Assembly (NCBI GenBank): GCA_964058845.1
Contig: CAXKVR010000154.1
Span: 1 to 64,000 of the forward strand
Reading direction: 5' to 3'
Origin: Carex sylvatica
Taxonomy: Eukaryota > Streptophyta > Magnoliopsida > Poales > Cyperaceae
DNA: 64,000 nucleotides
Positions 12,117-24,462 of the stretch are shown here, one piece after another; within the stretch, counting starts at the first letter, position 1; each line of letters opens with the position of its first letter. A model generated the notes under the pieces. It ran no database searches and was not told the origin of the DNA. It worked only from the letters and a program-made list of their open reading frames with translations. A program made the translations under genes and the position numbers.

Positions 12117-12515
12117 GAGTAAGGCTAGGGTGCTATGGGTTGCATAGAGAACTACGGTGCTATGGCTCAATATTCGAGTTTTTAAAATTCTAACTGTCAA
12201 TCCGAACTGTTAATCCTGTTTTCCATATTAATGTGTTTGGAGACCAAATTTTACATTTTTTGAAAATCTTTTACTATTTTTTTAGATAGTTAGAAAATCA
12301 AATATCTGAATGATGCAGAATTTTTTAGATCAAGTGATTTTCTACCTATCTAAAAAAATAGTAAATTTTTTTCAAAAAATGTAAAATTTGGTTTCCAAAC
12401 ACATATTAATATGGAGAACAAGATGAACGGTTCGGATCGACCGTTAGGATTTTAAAAAGTCGAATATTGAGCCGTAGCACCGTAGCTCTCTATGCAATCC
12501 ATAGCACCCTAGCCT

Positions 12516-12520
<5 letters not shown>
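12117..12520. mobile_element. Foldback MITE C (TA-tract family, AGTAAGGCTAGGGTGC ends)
   Basis: A third adjacent palindrome of about 404 bp. Its ends are AGTAAGGCTAGGGTGCTATG and the inverse. The core has the shared GTTTGGAGACCAAATTTTAC block but a diverged centre with a TTTTTTAGATAG motif instead of TATTTATTAAG. A (TC)n tract of about 35 bases follows at 12518-12553. Confidence 0.85.
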
Positions 12521-12557
<37 letters not shown>

Positions 12558-12559
12558 GT

Positions 12560-13262
12560 ATAAAAAAAAAAAAAACTTAAGTATTGTAAGAATGAAATAC
12601 ATGTACCTTTGTTGTTGGTTATTTTGCCTAGTCAAGTCCAGATATCTCCTATTAAGAAGAATTTAATGTACATTTAGAGATAAAAATTGATCATACATTG
12701 CAAGAATGTGATGTAATTTCCATATGCTTGATTTAAATCATGTTAATGTAAGCTAGCCTTGCAAAGGATGAGAAATAAATTCTGATGATCACAATGGAAA
12801 CTGTATAGTCTACTACCTCTCCAATTTGATTGGATTTGGAACGAAGCTCGTCGAAAGCTATAGTAAATTTTACAAAAGTTCGCTAACAATTTGCTTTTTC
12901 TTATTATTATTATTTTTGTAATTTTCCTCTTTTATAAGGATTTTGGCAAAGGAAATATAGATAAATTGGGGCACGGTATTTATAAGTCGGTGGATGTGAA
13001 CCTCCTCCCTTCTCTGTTTCTCATATATGCTGAGAACCCAAGTGATTCTGGCAAGGTCGGTTTGTAAAATTTCTCTCTAAAAGAAGTTTAATAGAATACA
13101 ACGGAAAAAGGTTAGGGTAAAAATTTATAGCTTCGTGCAGCGCAGATATTATAGAATACAGACATCACTGCATATGATTTATGCGTTGTATAAAGTTAAA
13201 ACTGCTCTGTTAAATCTTTACCCAAAGAAAATGGGCATCAGTAGCAGGAGTCCACGTCTCCA
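12560..13262. other. Intergenic DNA
   Basis: No gene or element recognised. It ends in the target site of the following foldback element. Confidence 0.4.
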
Positions 13263-14209
13263 CCGACATTTTTATTTTTACCAAAAAAAATTTATTTTAT
13301 TAAAAATAACCAATATTTAAAAATAATTTTAAAAATATCCAAAACGTGAATTTTTCACGGTTCCAAATTTTTTTTTTTTTTTACAAAAAACAGAAATTTG
13401 TATTTACTTTTATTTTTTTTATGAAAATATTAGAAATATTGGATATATTTCTTTGAAAATAGATGAAATACAATACAATTTGATTTATTAGAAAGACTGT
13501 AACAAATAATCCGATCAATATTTTTTAAGCCGGATTTTTCGCAGCTGTAAGAAAAATTAATATATTTCATTATGTGTTCTTGTAAAAAAATAAAAATGCA
13601 TGGATTCTGAGTTATTGATCCCGGTTCAAAAGTCACTTCTAGGTAATATAGAAATTATTGTGATTTTCTAGTACATTTAATTTATAAAAAAGTTGTATCT
13701 ATTTTAAAAAAAAATAAAAACTTTAAGTTATTTAATGATTGTTATTCAAAAAAAATTCTCAAAAGAGATACAACTTTTTATAAGTTAAATGTACTAGTAG
13801 GATCACAATAATTTCTATATTACCTAGAAGTGACTTTTGAACCGGGATCAATAACTCAGAATCCATACATTTTTATTTTATTACAATAACACATAATGAA
13901 ATATATTAATTTTTCTTACAGTCGCGAAAAATCCGGCCTGAAAAATATTGATCGGATTATTTGTTACAGTCTTTCTAATAAATCAAATTGTATTGTATTC
14001 CATCTATTTTCAAAGAAATATATCCAACATTTCTAATATTTTCATAAAAAAATAAAAAATAAATATAAATTTCTGTTTTTTGTAAAAAAAAAAAAAGGAA
14101 AAAAAAATTTTGGAACGTGAAAACGGCTTGGATATTTTTAAAATTATTTTTAAATCTTGTTATTTTTAATAAAATAATTTATTTTTTTGGGTAAAAATAA
14201 AAATGATGG
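13263..14209. mobile_element. 947-bp foldback element with 9-bp TSD (Mutator-like)
   Basis: The two halves (13263 to about 13735, and about 13745 to 14209) are inverse copies, giving arms of about 465 bp. A perfect 9-bp direct repeat ACGTCTCCA flanks it (13254-13262 and 14210-14218). The 9-bp TSD and very long inverted arms fit a Mutator-superfamily non-autonomous element. Short reading frames inside are by-products of the palindrome. No transposase. Confidence 0.85.
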
Positions 14210-15264
14210 ACGTCTCCATGACGCATTGAAAATTTCCAAAGCAATTTCCAATTGGGCTATTAATTGAGGTAACAACACAGATGCATCTTGGAATTGTGCC
14301 ACAACTTTTGGATCAAATACGAATCAATGAGAAAAATGCTCCAATAGCGAATCAATGAAAAAAATGGGCTGTACAAAATGAACTTCTCCGTTGAACTTCA
14401 ACCGACGTTCTCAAAAAAAAAAAAAAAAAAACTACAAAACATAATCAGCTGAAAAGGTTCAATAACATGTTTTCTTTTTTTATTTTAAGAAAAAAAAATA
14501 ACATTCTTATTTAACGACATACTTCTGTATAGGGCTGGCAAAAAAATTCGAGGTTCGTAATTTGATTCGGATTTATTCGGGTTTGATTTGAGTTTAATTC
14601 GATTCGAAATGGGTTCGAATTGAAACGAACCAAACCAGGTTCGGTTCGAAATTAATTCAAACCAAACTCAAACCTAGCTTGGTTCGATCGAAATAGGTTC
14701 GTGATTTTTTTGTGGTTCGAATCTCATAAAATTACCGCCCATCCATTTTACTTTATCAGATAGAATCTCATAAAATCTAGCCATTCATTTTACTTAGAAA
14801 AATTAAAAAGCACATGAGAGAGTACACCTTTGAGTTGCTCTCATTATTTCATTTAACCTAGCTGTTTGGGAGACTCTCAGCCTCCCACGCTCTCTGACTC
14901 ACTCTCATCTCGCTCTAAACCCTAACTTGGCCATCGCTCCTCTCTCTCTCTCTCGCAAGTCGCAACTGCTTTCATCTCGCAACAGTACTGCTCTCTCTCT
15001 CTCTCTAAGCTAGCAGTACACCTCCGTCGATTGGAATTCTTCCGCCGACCTAGGGTTCAGAGCTAGGGTTCCAGCACCGTCGTTAGCAAGGCGATTGAAC
15101 ACCAACAAAAATAACCCGTTTAATTGGTACGCTATGCATAGTACCTTTGCCTCACTCTGCCAATTGATTGGCATTGTTTCTATTTTACTTCATCCTTTGT
15201 TTTTCTTGCCTTGGCTGAATTTTAAGCAAAACAAAAATAATATTTTAATACCTATTTCTTCTTA

Positions 15265-16377
15265 CTAGTCCAGTGCCCGTGCGTTGCAACGGGGGTTGAA
15301 ATATTATTTTGATCACTTTTTTTAAATAATTTCTTCATTATGTGTTCATCAATAATAAAAGTAAATTATAACCTTAGAGCTTAATACTATATTACGGCAT
15401 CTCCATTGATGCAGTTGATTTGCAATTGCAAACAACTATCCTGAAATAATTGAAATCAATTTCATTTCTTAATTGCAAAACTCCTGCATTAATGCAATTT
15501 GCAAATTAATATCTGAAAAATAATTTTGCATAAACTCAAATACATCCATGTAAAATTGCAAATTAGAAAAATATAAGGAGAATAATGAAAATATTATTTT
15601 CACAAAGAAATCAGTGCCATCGTTGGAAAGGAGAAAGGGACGCATGGGGAAGGAAATTCATATCATATGAGATATCTTAAATTTTGCCTTGACTTTTTGG
15701 AAAATCTAAACCGTTCAAATTCAGTCTACACGAATCTCGAAGCTCAATAATACTTCTGCACGAATAGGCACGCAAAAGTTGAGATATCCAGAGCCGTTCA
15801 AATACTTTCTGCACGAATCTCGAAGCTCAAATAATACTGGCCCCTGCGCTACCCCCGAATAGGCACAGGCCACGTGGGTCAAGCAAAAGTTGAGATATCT
15901 CGGGAAAACCGCGTAAACTCTGAGATAACTCAACTTTTGCTTGACCCACGTGGCCGGTGCCTATTCGGGGGTAGCGCAGGGGCCAGTATTATTTAAGCTT
16001 CGAGATTCGTGCAGAAAGTATTTGAACAGTTGAGATTTTCCATAAAGTCACGCAAAGTTTGAGGTACCTCAGAGGATACGAATTCGAAAAAGTAGAAAAC
16101 GCGTGGAAACAGTAGAAAACGCATGGAAAAAAGAAAATTCAGTGATACAATTTCTGTGTGGCATTATATGTAGCATGGATATAAATCACTAAATTTAGAT
16201 TTCTACACGTTTGACAACATGAAACAGGTGTATAAAATCAAAATTATTTATTAAAGGCTGAGATTAAGATCTGTTTTGATGAGTGGCTGAGATTTATAGA
16301 ATCAACGGCTCAGATCTTCTCTGGACAAATAGAGGGTTGGATCCCAAAAAAATTAGCATGCTATTTAGTAGGGAGGA
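15265..16377 (-). mobile_element. Non-autonomous Helitron nested in the hAT
   Basis: On the minus strand it begins TCCTCCCTACTAAATAG (16377 down) and ends with a GC-rich hairpin (CCCGT...ACGGG) followed after some bases by CTAG (15268-15265). It sits between an A on the 5' side and a T on the 3' side, as Helitrons do, with no target duplication. It is 1,113 bp and has no Rep/helicase. It has captured a GAGATATCTC-type foldback (about 15655-16075) and, near 15397-15500, DNA resembling the right end of the element at 28537-32561. Confidence 0.9.
15655..16075. mobile_element. GAGATATCTC-type foldback inside the Helitron
   Basis: Two inverse arms of roughly 200 bp meet near 15905. They share ATTCGTGCAGAAAGTATTTG, ACCCACGTGGCC and repeated TTGAGATATC or GAGATA motifs with their inverses. 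The same family lies just upstream of both TFIIE-alpha-like copies (24463 and 61387). No coding sequence. Confidence 0.75.
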
Positions 16378-16826
16378 TACTAGTCGTTACCAATAAATTA
16401 TCTAAATCTGATATACTGATAAAACCTTTAGCTGGTATACTGATATACTAGTTTTTCTTACCTTGGCTGATATACTGATATACTGAAATACTAGTTTTTC
16501 TTGCCTTGGCTGATATACTGATATACTGATAATCCTTTCCTACAGATTTGCGCCCTTCTCAACTGCATAGATTTGGATCTGTTGTTTCAGCTGCGGATTG
16601 GCAAATTAGTTTAGGTATGTTCCTTATAATTAATTTTAGTAATTTACTTGAGGATTCTTTCTATTTTATCTTTTATATACATTTCTATTATACATAACTT
16701 GTCTATTTGCCTAATTATACTTGCTGATCTACATCTTTTAATTATACTTACTAATTTGCCCCTTTTCTATTTTAATTATACTTGCTGATTTGCATCTTTG
16801 TTTATTTGCTTAATTTTTTTTATAGA

Positions 16827-18831
16827 ATGTCACGGGTTGAATCTTCTCTTACTCCCACTAATGAGGTGGAAGAAGGTGAAACTATAGATACCGACAATGG
16901 CAGTGAGAAAATTCTCATAGATGTTGATGAGACTACGGTGGTTGACCTAACTGAAGAAAATGTTAAGGGAAAAGGTTCGAAAGCCGGATGCAAAAGAAAG
17001 TCGGAAGTGTGGGAGTGGTTTAAAACGTTTGATATGGATGTGAAAGGGCCCAAAGGAACAACAGTGAAGATACAAAAGGCCGAGTGTACCCAATGCAAAA
17101 AAAGGTACAATGTGAACCTAAGTTGTAGTATTTCTCACATCTTAAAGCATGTTAAAGCTTGTTTTAAAATTAAACGAGTCAAAGAAATATCACTATCGGG
17201 TACGTTGAAATTCCCAAATAATAACCAAGTTTGGTATGATGTAGTGAGAGGGAGCGGGGGTTATGATCACATGAAATGTCGGGAGATTATTGCAAAGATG
17301 ATCATGACTCATGAATTGCCGTTCTCGTTTATTGAATACCATTGGTTTAATGTTATAATGAAGTACAACAATCCCTTATATCAAAAAGTGACTAGAAACA
17401 CCATAAAAAATGATTGCATAAAGTTTTTTGAATCTGAAAAAGAGAAGATTAAAAATGTTTTCAAGCATGCCAAAATGATATCACTCACTTCTGATTGTTG
17501 GACTTCAAATCAAACCATTGGTTACATGATTATAACCGCTCATTACATAAATTCATATTGGAAATTGCAAAAAAGAATCATTAGTTTTATTGAGCTTGCA
17601 CCACCTCACACTGGTGAGGCAATCTCGGATGCCATTTTGGAGTCTCTTAGAAAGTGGAGAATCTTAAACAAAATTGGAACAATTACCCTAGACAATGCAT
17701 CCAATAATGATAAGGTTGCGCTCATTTTGAAGTCTAACTTTGAGGTAACAGGCATGTTGCATTTTAATGGTTGTTTTTTTCATGTGAGATGTTGTGCTCA
17801 CATATTGAATTTGATAGTGCAAGTTGGACTTGATCAAATTAATGATTGCATTGTCAAGATTAGGGAGGGTGTTAAGTACCTTAGAAAATCCCTGGCTAGA
17901 TTGTTCAAATTTGGAGAAGTTGCTATCCAATTAGGCATACCCACTAGGCGATCCTTGTGTTCTGATGTGAAAACTAGGTGGAACTCAACACATCGCATGC
18001 TCAAATCGGTTCTTTATTACAAGGTTGCGCTTGAAGGGTATGCCAAGAGAGATTCAACTTTTAAGTGGCTGCCCACGGAGTTGGAGTGGGCAAATACCAA
18101 AAAGGTAGTGAAGTTGCTTGATGTTTTCACTAAAGCGACAAACCTTTTTTCGGGAACCACCTACCCCACCTCAAATTTATTCTTTAATGAAGTGTTTAAG
18201 GTTAAAAAGGTAATATGTGAGGCTTACAGTTCATCAGATGATTTCTTGAGTAAGATGTCTCAAGTCATGTATGTGAAGTTTGAAAAGTATTGGGGAGAAA
18301 TTAGTCTTTTAATGACTATTGCTTCTATATTAGATCCAAGGTTCAAAATGAATTTGGTCGGATTTTGTTTCAAAAAGTTGTACCAAAGTTATGAGGTTGA
18401 TGCTCGTATTGAAGATGTTAGAAGCAAGGTTGAATTGCTTTTTCAGAAATATGAAAGGGAATATGTTGCTTCCAATAGTGTATCGAGTTCTTCAACCTTG
18501 CTTCTAGATGGTACCTCTTTAGATAATACGCAACCCGAGGATGACTATTTTCATTTTGTGATTGAAAACCAAACCGAAGAGTCTCCAAAAACAGACATTG
18601 AGGTGTACTTAGAAGAAATGGTTCTTGTTGTGGGGCAAGGAGAGAAATTTGATGTGTTGGAGTGGTGGAAAGTTAATTATGTGAAGTTTCCAATTTTGAG
18701 CAATTTTGCTCGAGATGTCATCAACAGTCGCCTCTGAGTCGGCTTTTAGTGCCGGAGATCGTGTACTAGATGACTACAGAAGTTCCCTAACTAAAGATAT
18801 GGTCGAACTTTTAGTTTGTGGAGGTGATTAG
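16827..18831 (+). pseudogene. hAT transposase, BED zinc finger (RICESLEEPER-like), broken at C terminus
   Basis: The ATG at 16827 follows a pyrimidine-rich acceptor (TAG at 16823-16825); an upstream ATG at 16782 would lie in the intron. The open frame encodes 636 aa to TGA at 18735-18737. An acidic N terminus is followed by a BED finger (Cys87, Cys90, His108, Cys112). The hAT catalytic core includes TSDCWTSN (Asp223) and TLDNASNND (Asp289). Near 18717 a small deletion shifts the frame, so the conserved ASESAFS motif, where the third catalytic acid is expected, is read only in another frame. That frame continues to a TAG at 18829-18831 in a context (GGD-stop-IRA) where related proteins have Trp. 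The protein therefore lacks the intact dimerisation/catalytic C terminus and is unlikely to be active. An upstream non-coding exon probably lies near 16550-16615. Confidence 0.9.
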
Positions 18832-19149
18832 ATAAGAGCAAGCTCAACCGTCACATTGCATACCTTACAAGTAAGAAACGAGGCTTATAAAATCTATTAT
18901 TCATTTATTTGATTATTGAAATAGCTTTCACACTTATCTTTTGTTTTTGTTAATATTTTCAGCAAGCAGTCAAAGAAGAGGAGAACCTTGAAGTGAATAT
19001 ACCGATGAAAAAAACTAATTAGAGAAGCTCAATATTTCAGCATGCCCAACAGGTACTTGACTCTTTGTTTTGACTGTGTTGACTATATTTTAGAAAACTG
19101 AAATAATATTTTCTTGTTCTAGCTTTGCTTGGCTGCTAATCTGAATGGT

Positions 19150-19440
19150 TATTTTGGTTGTGCTGGCTGTGTTGGATGTGCTGTGTTGACTATGTTGTGT
19201 TGGCTGTGTTGATTGTGTTGTGTTGGTTGTGATGGTTGTGCTTCTCTGTAAGCTGGCTGTGTTGGATGTGCTGTGTTGACTATGTTGTGTTGGATGTGCT
19301 GTGTTGTGCTTCTCTATCAGTTGGCTGTGTTGACTATGTTGTGTTGGTTGTGTTGATTGTGTTGTGTTGGCTATGCTGGTTGTGCTTCTCTGTAAGCTGG
19401 TTGTGTTGGCTGTAGCTCCTCTCTGTGTTGACTATGTTAA
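19150..19440 (+). repeat. GT-rich minisatellite within the hAT
   Basis: Irregular tandem units built from TGTGTTGACTATGTTG, TGTGTTGGCTG and TGTGTTGGATGTGCTG, with interspersed CTTCTCTGTAAGCTGG blocks. It is transcribed in the same sense as the transposase and lies in its 3' region. No coding role is seen. Confidence 0.75.
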
Positions 19441-20019
19441 GTGCTTTTACTGTCATGCCTTACCTGTTTTGCTGGCATGTCTGTAAGTTGTTGGCTATGG
19501 ATATTAGGATGGGTGTAATTGTATTTTGCCTATGGTCAATGATGTAAATAATCGACATGGCTGAAACCTTGATACTGCTTCTTTTGGAGTTCAGTGTCTA
19601 GTTTAGGATGCCACATATGATACTACACATGATACTGAGACCTATTATGGCATTGGTTTTCTGTTTCGGGTAGCTTTCTATTTTCTGTCTATTTTTCATT
19701 TGAACTATTGTTTGTGATTGGTTGTGCTATTGTATACTGTTTAATGGATTGTTTAATGAATTATTCAATGGATTGTAGCTTTCTATTTTCTGTCTATTTT
19801 TGCACTTGTTTAATGGATTGTTCAAAATCAGATCTCATTTCGAACCTATTTCGAACCAAACCGAACCAGTTCGAATATGTACCGAACCAAACCCAAACTG
19901 GTCTATGAGGTTTGAAATCAGATTCAATTTTGAACCAGTTTGGTTTGGTTCGAAATTATTTCGAATCCGAACCCGAACCTGGGGTAGGTTTGGTTTGGTT
20001 TGGTTCGTTGTCAGCCCTA

Positions 20020-21664
20020 CTTCTATATATATAACATGTTTTATAAATTCACTAATACTTAAAGTTATGACGTATGAGAAAAAACCTAGATTTTATTTAA
20101 TTCTTTTCTCTTTCTAAGTTTTTCACCGAAATCACTATGTTTTTTTAATTATTATTGTAAATGAAACTTTTAATTATACTAAAGAGACCAAAATGTTTAG
20201 TATTATAGAATGTCCTATAATTAATAATCAATAAACATTGACTTAATTATAGAATTGTTACAAAACAAAACAAAAAATCATAGCGAACTATTCTGAAAAT
20301 CTGTTTAATAATATCTAGAAATTTGTTTAATAATTTTTATATTACACTATGTTTTTCCCCTCTACTTACTACTGAGTATCCTCTGAAAGTTAATATTTAG
20401 ATACTTTTCTTTATTCATTCTTCTCTTTCTTTGATTAACCAATATTCTGTTTATTTCTTTTTTTGGAAAAAGGTACTAGGTAGGTTATATATTAAATTTT
20501 GAGGAGCGCTAATTACCGTCAAAATTAAGAAAGCATCAACAATTATTTCCAAGGCATGTAACGTAATTATTGAGTATCGGTGCTAGGTTCTATACAGGGG
20601 ATACAAATACTCTATCAAGCTTATGGCAGAAATTGTGTTTGGCGCATGCATGTCACATGAATTTTTCAATCAAGATAAACAAAGAATACAAATAATCTCG
20701 ATACGAATACGGATAGTCTCGAATAAATACATATATAAATAGTCTCGATCTCGGATATCTATGACGTATAATTTTATAAGACAATCTGCTCTTTTGAATA
20801 ATTATTCAAAATACCCCTCTAAAATATTTGATAGATTGTTATTATAGGATTCAAATTCACACTCACATTTTCTCTCTTCTATTTAATTACATCCTCTAAT
20901 TTTAAAACATGAGAATAATATCAAGTTACTCTCCTTTTTAAACGATAACTGATCAATCATATTAAATTAGAGGTGAAAATGGAACGGATAGCGATAAATT
21001 TATATCCATATTTTTTTTTTCAGATACGTTTATAGATCGAATATTTATTGAAAAATATAATATTATTAAAAAAATATAGATATGAATAAGGATACAGATC
21101 GGATTGAAAATATAAAAATATTATTAAAAAACTATTAAATCTCATAATATTTATCTAATTATAATGATGATGGTGACATACTTTTTATCATAATATATAT
21201 TAAACTATATGGTATATGAGGAGGACTCAAATGTCCCCATTGCTTTCGTACTCTAATCATACTCCACATATTTATCTCAGATTTTAAAGTTCAAACAGAA
21301 GATCCGAACCGCTCAACGTGATATCGCATTAAAATGTGTTTGGAGATCAAATTTTATATATTTTAGAATTTGTTACCATCTTTTAAGATAGATGTAAAAT
21401 CACAATTTTTCAGAAATTTTGGACCATCTAAAACAATGATTTTGTATCCATATCCAAATAGATATTCAAATATCAGATATTCACATCTAATTTTTTGAAA
21501 TTGAATATTATCCACACTGTTTTCACCATTATATTAAATTCATAAACAAAATACAAAATATTAAATAACTTCCGATGCATATAAAGAGTTGGATTACAAA
21601 AGTTCAACAGAAGTTTGGTCCAAAAATCAAACTACAAAAATAACTAAATTAATTTGTGAAGAAC

Positions 21665-21696
<32 letters not shown>
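20020..21696. other. AT-rich duplicated DNA with a decayed half-foldback
   Basis: No gene. About 21200-21440 holds a half copy of the TA-tract foldback family (GTGTTTGGAGATCAAATTTT, then TTTTAAGATAGATG). The block from about 20391 is repeated at 56292 and again from about 58990. A (TA)n tract lies near 21668-21682. Confidence 0.6.
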
Positions 21697-21698
<2 letters not shown>

Positions 21699-22109
21699 CT
21701 AATGTGCATTCGAATGTATATGAGCCGAAATACATACGGTCCAAATTTAATTTTTCAAAATTCAAACGGTCGATCCGAACCGTTCATCTTGTTCTCCATA
21801 TTAATATGTGCTTGGAAACCAAATTTTACATTTTTCTGAACTTTTTTACTATTTATTAAGTATTTTACAAAATTGTTGATCCAACGATGGCTGCTGATTT
21901 TACTGTTTTGTTAAGCCACCGTTGGATCAACAATTTTGTAAAATACTTAATAAATAGTAAATAAATTCAGAAATATGTAAAATTTGGTCTCCAAACACAT
22001 AGTAATATGGAGAACAAGATGAATGGTTCGGATTGACTTTTTGGATTTTGAAATTTCAAATTTGGACCGTATGTATTTCGGACCATATGCATACGAATGC
22101 ACATTAGTC
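21697..22109. mobile_element. Foldback MITE D (TA-tract family, GACTAATGTGCATTCG ends)
   Basis: A 413-bp palindrome bounded by GACTAATGTGCATTCGAATG and its inverse, between TATATA/GAGAGA and CTCTCT/TATATA tracts. The apex carries CCACCGTTGGATCAACAATT and its inverse. Its counterpart in segmental copy 2 is element I at 60156. Confidence 0.88.
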
Positions 22110-22110
22110 A

Positions 22111-22149
<39 letters not shown>

Positions 22150-22379
22150 TCTTTTGAAAAGTAATGGCATTACCACCGATTTCATTGAAATCAAGTATAT
22201 TTCATCCGGTACTCAAAATAGATACCAATACCAAATACGATGACTCTTACATCAGTTTAGTATCAACATCAAAAAGACTGAAAACATACAAAAAATATCT
22301 AACTAAGTAATAACCACTATCAACCAAACAAAAACCTCTAAGTAAGCATATCAAGAACTACACAGTCAGCAAAACAAAC

Positions 22380-22556
22380 CTACTAAAAAGTGCATTTTTG
22401 ATGAAAAACACTGATTTGAAAAATTCTAAAATAATAGTAAATTTTTTTCAAAAATGTAAAATTTGGTCTCCAAGCACATTTCAATATGAAGAACATGTTG
22501 AAAAGTTTGGATTGACTATTTGAATTTTGAAGCTAGAGATATGAGTGCAAATTAAA
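22380..22556. repeat. Right-half foldback remnant
   Basis: It carries the right-arm core of the foldback family (TGTAAAATTTGGTCTCCAAG, then CATTTCAATATGAAGAAC) with no matching left arm. The counterpart is at about 60840-61010. It is the target of the next hAT element. Confidence 0.6.
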
Positions 22557-22564
22557 ACGCCCAC

Positions 22565-24083
22565 TAGGGCTGCTAATACTTAAGGTTCGGCTCAAACTCG
22601 GCTCGATTCAATGAGAGAAGCAAAATGATTCGGCTCAAACTCGGCTCGCTTTTGAAAGAAAAAACTCGGCTCAGCTCTGCTCATGTAAACACTTGGCTCG
22701 ACTCGCGAACTCGTGAGCCGACTCATATTTTTACTTATTTGCACTTTCCATTAAGCAAGCATTTTGTTATGAGCAATCGAACAATTGTTTTGACTTTTGA
22801 GGAGTTATTACCAACCTATTGCTCAATTTAATTTCAAAGTTCAAAGTTCAATTTGAAAAAATTTCAAAGTTCAATTTCAATTTTTTTTATGCGTATAAAT
22901 TTCAAAGTTTTTTCAAATTTCAAATTGTTTTCAAATTTCAAAGTTTTTTTTAAATTTCATTTTTTTTTCAAATTTTAAATTTCAAAAAAGTTCAAATTTC
23001 AAAAAAAAAATTCAAATTTCAATTTTTTTTCCACATTTCAAAATTTATAAATTTCAATTTTTTATCAAATTTTCAAAGTATTTTTCAAATTTGAAACAAA
23101 GAATCGAGAAAGAATATTAAAATCCAAGTCAGAGCCAAATTTGAAGGAGCTATTTTAGGAAGAGGAGGGTTCAAATGCCTCCATTTTTTGTGCCTCCACC
23201 ATGCTTCCATTTTTTTTAACTTTAATAACTCAAAATTTAAAACTTAAAAGTTAAAATAATACCGTTAGATGTGATCTATGTTATTTTCTCTATGTTATCA
23301 TAAAAAATTATCATATTTCAATTTTGTTTTTATGTGAATCAATAAGTTCAAAAATCAATGTCTAGAAATCATCCACATTAGTACATTTTTTATAATCTCT
23401 TGATGACAATCAAAATAAATTTGAAATGTCATAATTTTTTAGACGTGAATAAATAAAATGATGTAGATAATATCTAACGGTTTTGTTTTGACTTTTAAGT
23501 TTTAAATTTTGAATTATTAAAGTTTTTAAAAATGAAGGCATTTGAACCCTCCTCTTTTAGGAATGTGCATCAACTATAATTTAAAAAGTACGTAGTTGTG
23601 TTAATCTTAAAATTAACAAGCAGACAGATAAATTATGAAATTCGTATCACCTAAGGTAATAGAGTATTTTTATGTTTGTATATGGACCGTATAGTCAGAA
23701 TTTGCACGACTATTAAAGCAGTCCGATATGTTCCACTCCGGACTGGATTGGCTTGGATTATGAATGGACGGCTGTGATTCAAACAGAAATATTATGTTAC
23801 CATTCTAGATTATGACAATTGACCAGGAAGTTTCCGAATTCACATCACCTAAAGTGACTTTAATTTTGAAAATATGAGCTGTCTCGCGAGCCGACTCACG
23901 AGTTCTCGAGTCGAGTCGAGCCAAGTGTTTACATGAGCTGAGCTGAGCTGAGTCGAGCTTTTCCTTTCAAAAGTGAGCTGAGTCGACTTCGGGCTTTTTT
24001 AAGTTTTGAGTCTGATTCGTTATGAAATATTGAGCCGCTCAACTCATCGATTCGCGAGTCGACTCGACTCATTAGCAGCCCAA
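22565..24083. mobile_element. Non-autonomous hAT, 1,519 bp, with empty site in the duplicate
   Basis: Ends are TAGGGCTGCTAAT and, inverted, TTGGGCTGCTAAT. The 8-bp target duplication ACGCCCAC is at 22557-22564 and 24084-24091. Segmental copy 2 has the uninterrupted site near 61005-61015. Subterminal GGCTCG/CGAGCC-rich repeats lie on both sides. The centre is a low-complexity TTTCAAA region and a nested MITE. No transposase. Confidence 0.9.
23162..23554. mobile_element. 393-bp Mutator-like foldback MITE nested in the hAT
   Basis: Ends GAGGAGGGTTCAAATGCCTC and the inverse GGCATTTGAACCCTCCTC. A perfect 9-bp target duplication TTTTAGGAA lies at 23153-23161 and 23555-23563. It is palindromic over most of its length, with ACCGTTAGAT and its inverse inside. 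No coding sequence. Confidence 0.87.
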
Positions 24084-24462
24084 ACGCCCACTTTAATTTG
24101 TAAAACATGGTAGCCTTACTCCAATAATTTTATTATTTTCTAACTGATTTATTTTAGTTTAACTTTAGTTATAAGTAATTGATGCTTCATAGTTTATTTG
24201 CTGATTTTAATTAGGATTGTGGCATTATTTTAGTTTATGTTGCATAATTAATCATTTATATCTTTTAAAAAACTGGAATAAAAATTATAAATGAAATAAA
24301 TTCTTTTGGAAATAAATATATATGCTATTTATTTATTTGATAAATATTTTTATTCGTTTCTTTACTCGTTATATTCATTAATAAATTAGGATTGAATATT
24401 GCTAAGTTGATATTTAATAGATAAGAGTAAGACAAAATTTAAGTGGGTATGAGTATTAAAAC

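Larger units (their letters stand above)
14530..20019 (+). mobile_element. hAT transposon, 5,490 bp, with empty site in the duplicate
   Basis: The left end is TAGGGCTGGCAA; the right end, inverted, is TAGGGCTGACAA. The 8-bp target duplication is CTTCTGTA (14522-14529) and CTTCTATA (20020-20027), one mismatch. The duplicate region has a single CTTCTATA at 50759-50766 with no element, so the borders are confirmed by an empty site. Both subterminal regions are dense in GGTTCG/CGAACC repeats (about 14550-14720 and 19830-20010), as in other hAT elements. It contains a broken transposase (16827-18831), a nested Helitron (15265-16377) and a minisatellite. Confidence 0.95.

Noticed and set aside
13430..13636. 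Small ORFs in the foldback element
   Set aside because: They are products of a palindromic non-coding element.
16820..17110. Minus-strand 96-codon ORF
   Set aside because: Shadow of the hAT transposase N terminus.
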